Positions 51,321 through 60,700 of a stretch of DNA of 64,000 nucleotides are shown here, piece by piece. The notes below the pieces were generated by a model. It did no database searches. It had not been told where the DNA came from and saw only the letters and a program-made list of their open reading frames with translations. Every line of letters starts with the position of its first letter. The first letter of the stretch is position 1. Made by a program: the position numbers and the translations under genes. The stretch is from Massilia psychrophila (lineage in GTDB: Bacteria > Pseudomonadota > Gammaproteobacteria > Burkholderiales > Burkholderiaceae_D), in contig NZ_PDOB01000016.1 of the NCBI RefSeq assembly GCF_002760665.1, positions 37,330 to 101,329 on the forward strand, written 5' to 3'.

Positions 51321-52454
51321 ATGACTTCTTCCACCGTGCGCCGCTGGGCCTGGATCCATAAATGGAGCAGCCTGGTATGCACCCTGTTCATGCTGCTGCT
51401 TTGCATCACCGGGTTGCCGCTGATCTACCACCACGACATCGTGCACCTGCTCGGCAACGATGCCGCCGCGCCGCGCATGGCGCCCGGTACGCCGCGGGCC
51501 GGCGTCGACGAGGTGATTGCCGCCGGCCGGGCGATGTATCCCGACAAGATCATGATGTACATGTCGCAGGAAGTGGACGAACCCGACATATGGAACCTGA
51601 CCCTGGGCGATAATCCGACCGATCCGAACTACAAGCCGATCGCGGTGGATGCGCGCAGCGCCCGCGTGCTGGCCGAGCCGGCCTTCGAGGGCGGCGCCTT
51701 CATGTCGCTGATGTTTCACCTGCATGTGGACCTGTACGCGGGCGTGCCGGGCAAGCTGTTTCTCGGGCTGATGGGCCTGCTGCTGCTGGTGGCCATCGTC
51801 TCCGGTGTGGTGCTGTATGCGCCGTTCATGCGCAAGCTCGATTTCGGCACCGTGCGCCGCGACCGCACCAGGCGCCTGAAGTGGCTCGACCTGCATAACC
51901 TGCTCGGCATCGTCACCCTGGTGTGGGCGCTGGTGGTGGGGGCGACCGGCATGATCAACACCTGGGCCGAGCTGCTGCTGAACGTTTGGCAAACCACCGA
52001 GGTGGCAGAGATGCTGCGGCCGTACCAGGGCATGGCGCCGGCGCCGGCCACCGCGTCGGTCCAGCTGGCGGTGGCGCGCGCCGAAGCGGCCGAGCCGGGC
52101 ATGAAGGTCGCGTTCGTCGCCTTTCCCGGCACGCCGTTCAGCAGCACCCACCATTACGGCGTCTTCATGCGCGGCGACACAGCGCTGACCGCGCGCCTGT
52201 ACAAACCGGTGCTGGTCGACGCCCAGAGCGGACAGGTGACCGATCGCCGCAGTCTGCCATGGTATCTGGTGGCGCTGCTGATGTCGCAGCCGCTGCATTT
52301 TGGCGACTACGGCGGCGCCCCGATGCAGTTTCTGTGGGCGCTGTTCGATGTCGCCACCATGATCATGCTGGGCAGCGGCTTGTACCTGTGGGCCAGGCGC
52401 GCCAGGGCTGCCAAGGCCGCGGCGCAGGCCGGCGCCAGCCTGGAGGCGGCATGA
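51321..52454 (+). CDS. PepSY-domain transmembrane protein of the iron islet
   Basis: This 377-residue protein has the PepSY_TM layout: an N-terminal helix (WIHKWSSLVCTLFMLLLCIT), a periplasmic domain with VDEVIAAGRAMYPDK, a FHLHVDLYAGVPGKLFLG segment and three more helices. Such proteins accompany siderophore receptors, and some are proposed to reduce or release iron from siderophores. The ATG at 51321 is preferred over an upstream frame that reads through the Fur box, though no clear ribosome site is seen. It overlaps a small membrane-protein gene. Confidence 0.85.
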   Translation: MTSSTVRRWAWIHKWSSLVCTLFMLLLCITGLPLIYHHDIVHLLGNDAAAPRMAPGTPRAGVDEVIAAGRAMYPDKIMMYMSQEVDEPDIWNLTLGDNPTDPNYKPIAVDARSARVLAEPAFEGGAFMSLMFHLHVDLYAGVPGKLFLGLMGLLLLVAIVSGVVLYAPFMRKLDFGTVRRDRTRRLKWLDLHNLLGIVTLVWALVVGATGMINTWAELLLNVWQTTEVAEMLRPYQGMAPAPATASVQLAVARAEAAEPGMKVAFVAFPGTPFSSTHHYGVFMRGDTALTARLYKPVLVDAQSGQVTDRRSLPWYLVALLMSQPLHFGDYGGAPMQFLWALFDVATMIMLGSGLYLWARRARAAKAAAQAGASLEAA

Positions 52455-52621
52455 AGCTATGGGGCATGCCAATCCTGCTGGGGCTGCTGACCGCGGCCGG
52501 CCTGGCCGGTGCCCTGGTCGGCGAGGGCGGGTGGGACGACCTCGCCGCGCTGGCGCTGGCGGTACCGGTCGCGGTGGGCGCATGGCACGCGCTGCGACGG
52601 CTTTCCGGAACGAAAGATTGA
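52451..52621 (+). CDS. small membrane protein of the iron islet
   Basis: This 56-residue protein begins in an ATGA overlap with the PepSY gene. It has two hydrophobic stretches (about 5-23 and 28-45) and a basic end, ALRRLSGTKD. I do not recognise the family. Tight coupling to an iron-regulated gene and plausible membrane topology support it as a real gene, possibly an accessory to the PepSY protein. Confidence 0.55.
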   Translation: MKLWGMPILLGLLTAAGLAGALVGEGGWDDLAALALAVPVAVGAWHALRRLSGTKD

Positions 52622-52701
52622 CTCCCTGGCAAAACAGGCTAGACTGAAGCTATTGGAATATTGGAAAAAATAGCCATCGAAACTCTTCACACTGCAACAA
52701 G

Positions 52702-52737
52702 AACCCTCGTCGCCTCTTGCCGGTCACGGGGGTTTTT
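52702..52737 (+). terminator. candidate terminator after the iron islet
   Basis: AACCCTCGT and ACGGGGGTT can form an imperfect stem around a GC-rich loop, followed by TTTTTG. It lies about 80 bp after the small membrane gene and before the NfeD gene. Confidence 0.5.
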
Positions 52738-52781
52738 GTCTTCTGAATTACCGGCCACGATTTCAATCGAAGGGAACTGAC

Positions 52782-53204
52782 ATGGCGGACTGGATCAATT
52801 GGCTGGTGGCGGCCGGCGTGCTGGTGGCGCTCGAACTGTTCATCGGCACTTTTTACCTGTTGATGATCGCGATCGGGCTCGGCTTCGGCGCGCTCGCCGC
52901 TTTGGCCGGCTTGAGCGGGGCGGCGCAAACCGTCGCCGCCGCGCTGGTCGGCGTGCTTGCCACGGGCCTCTTGCACCGCAGCCGCTTCGGCCGGCCGGCG
53001 CGCGGCAATCCGGCGCGCGACCCGAACGTCAACCTCGACATCGGCCAGCACCTGCGGGTCGAACAATGGCAGGGTGGCCAGGCCCGGGTGATGTACCGCG
53101 GCGCCTTGTGGGACGTCGAACTGGGGCAGGGCGCGCAGCCGCAGGCAGGCGTTTTCAAGATCGTCGAAGTGCAGGGCAGCCGGCTGATCGTCACCGGCGC
53201 CTGA
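52782..53204 (+). CDS. NfeD-family membrane protein
   Basis: The 140-residue protein has two or three N-terminal membrane helices and a C-terminal OB-fold domain (about 80-138, with GQHLRVEQWQGGQARVMYRG and VEVQGSRLIV), as in short NfeD proteins. NfeD proteins pair with SPFH/stomatin proteins in membrane quality control. An SPFH gene follows 36 bp downstream, confirming the context. Confidence 0.88.
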   Translation: MADWINWLVAAGVLVALELFIGTFYLLMIAIGLGFGALAALAGLSGAAQTVAAALVGVLATGLLHRSRFGRPARGNPARDPNVNLDIGQHLRVEQWQGGQARVMYRGALWDVELGQGAQPQAGVFKIVEVQGSRLIVTGA

Positions 53205-53240
53205 TGTAAGAAAATCAAAAAATCCAAAAAAAGGAAAACA

Positions 53241-54161
53241 ATGGAATTCAATTTCGGAACGGTGGCGCTGGTGGTGTTCGTGGTGGCGATGGTATTCGTG
53301 TTCAAGACGATCAACGTGGTGCCGCAGCAGCATGCGTGGGTGGTCGAGCGGCTCGGCAAATACCATGCGACCTTGGCGCCGGGCCTGAACATCGTGGTGC
53401 CGTTCATCGACCGCATCGCCTACAAGCACATCCTCAAGGAGATCCCGCTCGACGTGCCGCCGCAGGTCTGCATCACCAAGGACAACACGCAGCTGCAGGT
53501 CGACGGCATCCTCTATTTCCAGGTCACCGATGCGATGCGCGCCTCGTACGGTTCGTCGAACTATATCGCCGCCATTTCGCAGCTGGCGCAGACCACGCTG
53601 CGTTCGGTGATCGGCAAGATGGAGCTCGACAAGACGTTCGAAGAGCGCGACCACATCAACACGACGATCGTCAACGCGATCGACGAGTCGGCCGCCAACT
53701 GGGGCGTGAAGGTGCTGCGCTACGAGATCAAAGACCTGACGCCGCCAAAAGAAATCCTGCACGCGATGCAGGCGCAGATCACCGCCGAGCGCGAAAAGCG
53801 CGCCCTGATCGCCGCCTCCGAAGGGCGTAAGCAGGAGCAGATCAACATCGCCGACGGCGAACGGGCGGCGGCAATCGCCCGCTCGGAAGGCGAGAAGCAG
53901 GCCCAGATCAACCGCGCCCAGGGCCAGGCCTCGGCGATCGTCGCGCTGGCCGAGGCCAGCGCCACCGCGCTGCGCCAGATCGGCAGCGCCATCAACGAGC
54001 CGGGCGGCCAGGATGCGGTCAACCTGCGGGTCGCCGAAAAATACGTCGATGCCTTTGCCAACCTGGCCAAGACCAACAACTCGATCATCGTGCCGGCCAA
54101 CCTGGGCGAAATGAGCGGGCTGATCGCCAGCGCGATGCAGATCGTGAAAGCACAAAAGTGA
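53241..54161 (+). CDS. SPFH/band 7 stomatin-like protein (QmcA type)
   Basis: This 306-residue protein has an N-terminal membrane anchor (about 8-24) and an SPFH domain (VVPQQHAWVVERLGKYHATL through VLRYEIKDLTPP). A charged helical tail follows, rich in EREKRA and EGEKQAQINRAQGQA. It resembles E. coli QmcA. Members form large membrane-bound rings, some capping the FtsH protease. AAAGGAAAA precedes the ATG. Confidence 0.92.
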   Translation: MEFNFGTVALVVFVVAMVFVFKTINVVPQQHAWVVERLGKYHATLAPGLNIVVPFIDRIAYKHILKEIPLDVPPQVCITKDNTQLQVDGILYFQVTDAMRASYGSSNYIAAISQLAQTTLRSVIGKMELDKTFEERDHINTTIVNAIDESAANWGVKVLRYEIKDLTPPKEILHAMQAQITAEREKRALIAASEGRKQEQINIADGERAAAIARSEGEKQAQINRAQGQASAIVALAEASATALRQIGSAINEPGGQDAVNLRVAEKYVDAFANLAKTNNSIIVPANLGEMSGLIASAMQIVKAQK

Positions 54162-54395
54162 ATTCAGACGGTGCGCAGGCTGGCTGCGGTAATGACCTTC
54201 AAGGGCAAGGCCGGCTGCTACCTGCGATGTTAAATCCAATTAATTTTATTCACTTGCAAACGCGACCGACCAGGCCGGCGCTGTTCGCCCTGCTGTTCAT
54301 GGCCGTGCATCCGTTCGCGCTGGCTCAACATCGGCATGATCGTCGCCACGATGCTTACTGTCCCGTATTACCTGTGGCGCAGCCGGCCGCGAATA
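54162..54395 (+). other. degenerate stretch between the SPFH gene and the lepB remnant
   Basis: No intact gene is visible. Pieces of membrane-protein-like sequence appear in two frames: PALFALLFMAVHPFALA in one, then WLNIGMIVATMLTVPYYLWR in another. This suggests a frameshifted remnant of an unrecognised small membrane protein. Confidence 0.35.
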
Positions 54396-54532
54396 ATGAA
54401 AAACGTCTGGCGTGCCAATAAAAGCTTGCTGTTGTTCCTGGTCCTGTTCGGAATCTTATGCGTCCCAACCTGTTCGAGGGCGACGTGGTGTTCGTCAACC
54501 GTCTCGCTTTTGGTCGAGATGCAGCCTACTTG
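54396..54532 (+). pseudogene. signal peptidase I (lepB-like) remnant with internal deletion and frameshift
   Basis: The first part reads MKNVWRANKSLLLFLVLFGI, like the membrane anchor of a LepB-type peptidase. At 54458 a shifted frame resumes with MRPNLFEGDVVFVNRLAFGR, the region that follows the catalytic serine. The intervening segment, which in LepB carries the PSGS serine motif, is missing. The similarity stops at about 54525 where it meets the 3' end of the next, opposite-strand gene. It cannot encode an active peptidase. Confidence 0.6.
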
Positions 54533-55698
54533 ATGTCGGCGTCGGCGTCGACGTCGACGTCGACATCGTGCTCGTGCACTTTGGAAGCCATGGCGTCGAG
54601 CCGGCCGTACAAGCCGTACCTGCCGTTGCCCGGTCCGGCGCTGAAATACAGCGTGCCGACCGGATGTCTGGTCAGGCCATGGCCGAAGCCAATGGCCTTC
54701 AGGCCGTCGATGGCGATTGGCTGACCGTTGGCGCCGCGCAGGCGGCCGGCGAATTTGCCGCTGCCTGAGTCAAACGCATTGATGGCGCCGTTGCCGGCAT
54801 TGGCCACCAGCAGGCGGTTGCCGAAACGCCCGAAGCCGGCCGGTGCCAGCGCCAGTCCCCACGGCTTGTCGAGCGGACCGTTCGAGACGAGGCGGCGCAG
54901 GAAGCGGCCATCCGGCGCGAACACGCTGACGAAGCCGCCGCCTGAAGCCGGGCCAACGCGGCCATCGCCCAAGGCCTCCTGTTTCGCGTACGTCACGTAA
55001 ACGTTGCCATTGATCGCCTGGATGCCGAACGGCGCGTAGCCGGGCGCCTGTTGCGGGTCGACGAAGGGCCTGCCGGGCAGGACGATCCAGGCGAAGTTGG
55101 TGTCGAATACATCGACCCTGTTGTTACGGAAGTCGGCGGCGAACAGCAGTTGGCGGGCGCCGTCGGCGCCGATCGCCAGGCCCGTGTAGAGCGCGTTGCT
55201 CGAGTAAAACCGCGGGAACACGCGCACGGCATGTGTTGCGTCCACCGTCGGCGCCCACGCGGCAATGCTGCCGTCTGCGCAGGCGAAGATGAACTGGCTT
55301 GGCGCCGACTGCTTGCCCTGGCGCACGACGAATCCCGGGCCGCCGTTCCAGACGATGCCGGTCGGCTTGCCGCTGGCGGCCGTACTCCCCACGGCGGGCG
55401 GGATGGTGACCACCAAGGCTTGCGGATGGCCGTCGCCGTTGTACTGGGTCGATGCACCGGTATGGCGCTCCGACAGCCAGGCGAAGCCGAAGGGATTGAA
55501 GGCGAGGCCCCATGGGTCGACCAGGTTGGGGTCGACGTTTTCTGCCCTCGTCCGGGCATCCAGCACAACCGTGTTGGCGACCAGGTTGCGCTGCTGGTAG
55601 CGGGCGGTGTCGGCCAATGCCGGTGTAGTGGCGGCGGTGGCGGCGAGCGCCAGCGTGCAGGCGAGGCGGGCGGCGTGATGATGGCGAAACGTGTTCAT
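54526..55698 (-). CDS. secreted TIGR03118-type protein with repetitive acidic tail
   Basis: This 390-residue protein has a signal peptide (about 1-29, ending TPALA) and a beta-propeller-like TIGR03118 body (NLVANTVVLDARTRAENVDPNLVDPWGLAF, NGDGHPQALVVTIPP, VDVFDTNF). The function of this family is unknown. The tail DVDVDVDADADIK is encoded by a 6-bp GTCGAC-type tandem repeat and appears appended after the usual GLYG ending. The ATG at 55698 has GAGGA upstream. Its 3' end abuts the lepB remnant. Confidence 0.78.
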   Translation of the reverse strand: MNTFRHHHAARLACTLALAATAATTPALADTARYQQRNLVANTVVLDARTRAENVDPNLVDPWGLAFNPFGFAWLSERHTGASTQYNGDGHPQALVVTIPPAVGSTAASGKPTGIVWNGGPGFVVRQGKQSAPSQFIFACADGSIAAWAPTVDATHAVRVFPRFYSSNALYTGLAIGADGARQLLFAADFRNNRVDVFDTNFAWIVLPGRPFVDPQQAPGYAPFGIQAINGNVYVTYAKQEALGDGRVGPASGGGFVSVFAPDGRFLRRLVSNGPLDKPWGLALAPAGFGRFGNRLLVANAGNGAINAFDSGSGKFAGRLRGANGQPIAIDGLKAIGFGHGLTRHPVGTLYFSAGPGNGRYGLYGRLDAMASKVHEHDVDVDVDADADIK

Positions 55699-55950
55699 GG
55701 CGATTATCCTCACAATAAAAAAGGGAAAAGCGAAAGGAAAAAACGAAAATATTGACAAATACATCACCACAAATCGTGCCTGCTGCCGGGCGGCGGACCT
55801 TGAGGACGGCCAAACAAACCGGACTCGGCCATGAAATTAGGTGACCGCGTGAAGATATATTTGGAGGAAGTAACAAACGTCGATTGACGGTAGAATTCGG
55901 CCCGGTGTTTCGCACTGTGCGGCGCCACTATTTTTACAAGGCACTTGAAC

Positions 55951-57159
55951 ATGCAGCGAATGTTGACCGTAATACTCGCCTGTCTCGGCATGGTGGGCGC
56001 GCTGGCGATCGACACTTACCTGCCGTCGATTCCGGCGATCGGCCGCGAATTCAACGTCGGCCCGCTGGCGGTCCAGCAGACCCTGAGCGTCTTCCTGTTT
56101 GCGTTTGCCTTCATGATGCTGTTTTACGGCACCTTGTCCGATTCCTTCGGGCGCCGCCCGGTCATCATGGTGGCGCTGGCCGTCTATACGCTGGCGTCGC
56201 TGGGCGCTGCATTCGCGCCGAGCTTTGGCTGGTTGCTGGTGTTTCGCGCGCTGCAAGGCCTGGCGGCAGGCTCCGGCTCGGTGATCGGCGCGGCCATTGT
56301 GCAGGACCGCTTTTCCGGCGCGCAGGCGCAGAAGATGATGTCGCACATCATGATGGTGTTCGGCCTGGCGCCGGCCATTGCCCCGGTGGTGGGCGGCTGG
56401 CTGCACGTCCATTTCGGTTGGCGCTCGACGTTCTATTTTCTCGCGGCCTTCGGCGCGCTGATGTTTTTGCTGGCCTGGCGTGCCTTGCCGGAAAGCCTGG
56501 CCAAGGCCGACCGCCACCCCTTCCATCCGGTCGCGATCGCCGCCAATTATCTGAAGGTGATGCGCAACCCGCGCTTCGTGTTGCTGTCATTGACGGTCGG
56601 CATGGCCTTCGGCGGCCTGTCGCTGTATATCGGCTCGGCCGCCAACTTCGTGATGGAAATCCTGCAACTGCCGGAAACGGCGTTCGGCTGGTTGTTCATC
56701 CCGCTCATCAGCGGCATGGTGCTCGGCTCGGCATGGGGCGGCAAGGTTGCCGGAAGCCTCGCACCGAAGAAGATGAAATGGATCGGCTTTGGCATCATGG
56801 CGCTCGGGGCCGGGCTTGGCGTCGGCTACAACGCGCTGTTCGCCGCCGCGGTGCCGTGGGCGGTGTTGCCGCTGATGGTGTTCACGTTTGGCCTGGCGGC
56901 GGCGATTCCCGCCGTCCAGCTGAGCGCGTTTGCGCTGTTTCCAGACAACCGCGGGCTGTCGTCGTCGATGATGTCGTTCGTGCAAATGATCTGTTTTGCG
57001 ATCGTCTCGGGCCTGGTGGCGCCCATGCTGTTCGGCAGCGCATTGAAGCTGGCCTGCGGCATGCTGGCCGGCCTGGTGCTCAGTTTTATCTGCTGGCGCC
57101 TGAGTGCGCTGGAACGGTTCTCGGCGCCGGTTGAGTTGGCAACTTCGGCGAGCAATTGA
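55951..57159 (+). CDS. Bcr/CflA-family multidrug efflux MFS transporter
   Basis: The product (402 aa) has 12 helices and Bcr/CflA marks: IDTYLPSIPAIGREF, the FYGTLSDSFGRRPV loop and the FRALQGLAAGSGSVIGAAIVQD stretch. It probably exports drugs by proton antiport. The ATG at 55951 has AAGG nine bases upstream; a TTG at 55945 is closer than ideal. Its last bases precede a hairpin shared with the convergent smpB region. Confidence 0.88.
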   Translation: MQRMLTVILACLGMVGALAIDTYLPSIPAIGREFNVGPLAVQQTLSVFLFAFAFMMLFYGTLSDSFGRRPVIMVALAVYTLASLGAAFAPSFGWLLVFRALQGLAAGSGSVIGAAIVQDRFSGAQAQKMMSHIMMVFGLAPAIAPVVGGWLHVHFGWRSTFYFLAAFGALMFLLAWRALPESLAKADRHPFHPVAIAANYLKVMRNPRFVLLSLTVGMAFGGLSLYIGSAANFVMEILQLPETAFGWLFIPLISGMVLGSAWGGKVAGSLAPKKMKWIGFGIMALGAGLGVGYNALFAAAVPWAVLPLMVFTFGLAAAIPAVQLSAFALFPDNRGLSSSMMSFVQMICFAIVSGLVAPMLFGSALKLACGMLAGLVLSFICWRLSALERFSAPVELATSASN

Positions 57160-57186
57160 GGTCGTCCTCGCGAGCGAAGGCGACCT
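57159..57186. terminator. hairpin between convergent MFS and smpB genes
   Basis: AGGTCG (57159-57164) pairs with CGACCT (57181-57186), and inner CCTCGC and GCGAAGG bases can extend the stem. It contains GTCGTCCTCGCGAGCGAAGG, similar to the arms of the foldback repeats at 45.1-45.4 kb. It may be a two-way terminator recruited from that family. Confidence 0.4.
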
Positions 57187-57190
57187 GCCG

Positions 57191-57640
57191 TTAGCGCGTG
57201 TGGGTCTTCATGGCAGCGGCCACTTCGCGCTTGCCGTCGCGCTCTTTTTCGGTAGCGCGCTTGTCGTGCTGTTTCTTGCCCTTGGCCAGGCCGATCTCGC
57301 ATTTCACCCGGCCGCCCTTGAAGTGCAGGTTCAGCGGCACCAGGGTGAAGCCGGAACGCTCGATTTTGCCGATCAGCTTGTCCACTTCGGCGCGGTGCAG
57401 CAGCAACTTGCGCGTGCGCACCGCGTCGGGATGGCTAAACGACGAGGCGGTGGACAGCGCGCTGATGTGGGCGCCGAACAGGAACAGCTCGTCGCCGCGC
57501 ACGACCACGTAAGCTTCCTTGATCTGCACGCGCGAATCGCGGATTGCCTTCACTTCCCATCCCTCGAGAACGATGCCGGCTTCGTACCGGTCCTCGATAA
57601 AATAGTCGTGAAAGGCTTTTCTGTTGTCTACAATGCTCAT
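57191..57640 (-). CDS. smpB: SsrA-binding protein
   Basis: SmpB (149 aa) brings tmRNA to stalled ribosomes. [39 protein letters not shown] and the [24 protein letters not shown] core are conserved, and the basic C-terminal tail is present. It is divergent from ratA, the usual arrangement. Confidence 0.96.
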   Translation of the reverse strand: MSIVDNRKAFHDYFIEDRYEAGIVLEGWEVKAIRDSRVQIKEAYVVVRGDELFLFGAHISALSTASSFSHPDAVRTRKLLLHRAEVDKLIGKIERSGFTLVPLNLHFKGGRVKCEIGLAKGKKQHDKRATEKERDGKREVAAAMKTHTR

Positions 57641-57738
57641 GAATTATAAAATGCGCGGGTCGGTTAAACTAGGGTGTCGCGCTGGGCGACACGCGGTACA
57701 GATGCAACATATCCAACATCATAGCAAATGGCAGACTC

Positions 57739-58173
57739 ATGGCAGTAGTGCACAAGACAGTATTTCTCGGCTACAGCGCTGAACAGATGTTCGATCTGGT
57801 CGTTAAGGTCGATGATTATCCCAAATTTTTGCCCTGGTGCGGCGGCGTCAAGGTACTCGAACACGCCGGCGATAAGCTGGTCGCCTGCCTGGGCATCAAT
57901 TTCCATGGCGTCAAGCAGAGCTTTACGACATCCAACGTCAACACCCGTCCGACCCGGATGACGATGAAGCTGGTGGACGGCCCGTTCAAGGTGATGGACG
58001 GCATCTGGACTTTCAAGGCACTCCGGGCCGACGCCTGCAAGGTCGAATTCGACCTGCACTACGAGTTTTCCAACATGTTCCTCGAGCAGCTGATCGGCCC
58101 GGTGTTCGGCATGATCGCCAACAGTATGGTCGATTCTTTCTGCAAGCGGGCGGAGACGGTGTATGGAAACTGA
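57739..58173 (+). CDS. ratA: RatA/COQ10-type START-domain protein
   Basis: The 144-residue SRPBCC protein (KTVFLGYSAEQMFDLVVKVDDYPKFLPWCGG) belongs to the RatA/Coq10 group. In E. coli RatA is described as inhibiting 70S assembly; relatives bind ubiquinone. Here it is paired with rnfH and next to smpB as in many proteobacteria. It overlaps rnfH by 11 bp. Confidence 0.9.
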   Translation: MAVVHKTVFLGYSAEQMFDLVVKVDDYPKFLPWCGGVKVLEHAGDKLVACLGINFHGVKQSFTTSNVNTRPTRMTMKLVDGPFKVMDGIWTFKALRADACKVEFDLHYEFSNMFLEQLIGPVFGMIANSMVDSFCKRAETVYGN

Positions 58174-58453
58174 CCTGGTGCACGTCAGCTTGTGCTACGC
58201 CACGCCGGACATCGAAATCCTGCGCGAATTGTCAGTCCCGCCCGGCACCACGATCGGCCAGGCAATCGCCGCCTTGGGTGCGCTGCCCGGGTTGCCGCAG
58301 CTCGACCTGGCGGCGCATCCGGTCGGCATATTCGGCAAACAAAGGCCGCTCGACACGGTACTGCGCGAACACGACCGGATCGAGCTGTACCGCCCGCTGG
58401 TGGCCGACCCGAAGGACAGCCGGCGCCGCCGCGCGGTAAAAAAGGGCGGCTGA
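58163..58453 (+). CDS. rnfH: RnfH-family ubiquitin-like protein
   Basis: The 96-residue protein (VSLCYATPDIEILRELSVPPG, QAIAALG, HPVGIFGKQRPLDTVLREHDRIELYRPL) is a beta-grasp RnfH/RatB family member. The function is uncertain. It starts within ratA, so the two are translationally coupled. It is convergent with the DUF4124 gene, with one base between their stops. Confidence 0.9.
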   Translation: METDLVHVSLCYATPDIEILRELSVPPGTTIGQAIAALGALPGLPQLDLAAHPVGIFGKQRPLDTVLREHDRIELYRPLVADPKDSRRRRAVKKGG

Positions 58454-58454
58454 A

Positions 58455-58985
58455 TTATTTGCAGCCGGCCAGCAGCGTGTCGATCATTGTCGATTCCACC
58501 ACCCGCTGTTCATCCGTCATGAAACCGCGCTCGCCGCTCTTGTCCCGGATGCCGATGCGCGCGCCCGAGTCGATCGACTGTTTCGCCGAGCGTGCCCGTT
58601 CGCAATTTTCAAGCTGCCCGGCCTTGGCGATGCGCTCGTCACTTTCCTTTTGTTCGCTTTCGCGCTTGTCCCTGGCGCGTTTGCGGTAGTCGGCGTTGCG
58701 CTCGGCCACGGTCGGCGCTGCCTGCTTCGGCTTGGCGTCCGCGGGCGCATCGCCGCCATCGGACGCCATAGTTCCGGCCGGCGCGGTTGCCAGGCCCATT
58801 GCCGCGCTCGCCACGCCGCGGGGCGCTTTCAGGATGTTTTTCAGCGGCACCGAGGCCGGCGGGGCGCGGTCGGAAAATTGTTTGATGCCTTTTTCGTCGA
58901 TCCACATGTATTGCCCCTGTGCCAGCGTCGAGAGCACGAGCAAAGCGCCGGCGGCCAGCAGGCGCGCGCGAAGAAATCGGTTCAT
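58455..58985 (-). CDS. secreted DUF4124-domain protein
   Basis: This 176-residue protein has a signal peptide (about 1-24) and an N-terminal DUF4124 domain (YMWIDEKGIKQFSDRAPPASVPLKNI). A charged helical C-terminus follows, with AERNADYRKRARDKRES and a Cys pair (NCERAR, LAGCK). DUF4124 proteins are common periplasmic proteins of unknown function. It is divergent from guaB. Confidence 0.82.
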   Translation of the reverse strand: MNRFLRARLLAAGALLVLSTLAQGQYMWIDEKGIKQFSDRAPPASVPLKNILKAPRGVASAAMGLATAPAGTMASDGGDAPADAKPKQAAPTVAERNADYRKRARDKRESEQKESDERIAKAGQLENCERARSAKQSIDSGARIGIRDKSGERGFMTDEQRVVESTMIDTLLAGCK

Positions 58986-59094
58986 TGCTGGTTCCAGGTC
59001 AGTTGCCGTACGTCACTACGCCACGATTTTCGCCCGCTGTCAATCCACACCGCCGCGCAAAGGCCCGGCTGCCGGTCAATTTTGCGCCACGGCT

Positions 59095-59123
59095 GGGACG
59101 AGGGGGCGAAGTTTCTGTATAAT
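59095..59123 (+). promoter_or_regulatory. candidate guaB promoter
   Basis: A perfect -10 box TATAAT lies at 59118-59123, 28 bp before the guaB start. The -35 region at 17-bp spacing is GGGACG, a poor match, so an activator may be needed. Confidence 0.5.
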
Positions 59124-59141
59124 TCACTTTTGCGCCAATAG

Positions 59142-60611
<1,470 letters not shown>

Positions 60612-60625
60612 AAAATCCAGCGACG

Positions 60626-60648
60626 ACGCGGCGACTTGTTCGCCGCGT
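60626..60648 (+). terminator. hairpin between guaB and guaA
   Basis: ACGCGGCGA (60626-60634) and TCGCCGCGT (60640-60648) form a perfect 9-bp stem with a five-base loop. The following T-run is short (TTTG), so it may be a partial terminator or an mRNA-processing signal balancing guaB and guaA. Confidence 0.5.
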
Positions 60649-60700
60649 TTGCATTGTCAGCCTCCTCAGTCTTACATTTGTCATTACCTATCTCCTCCCA

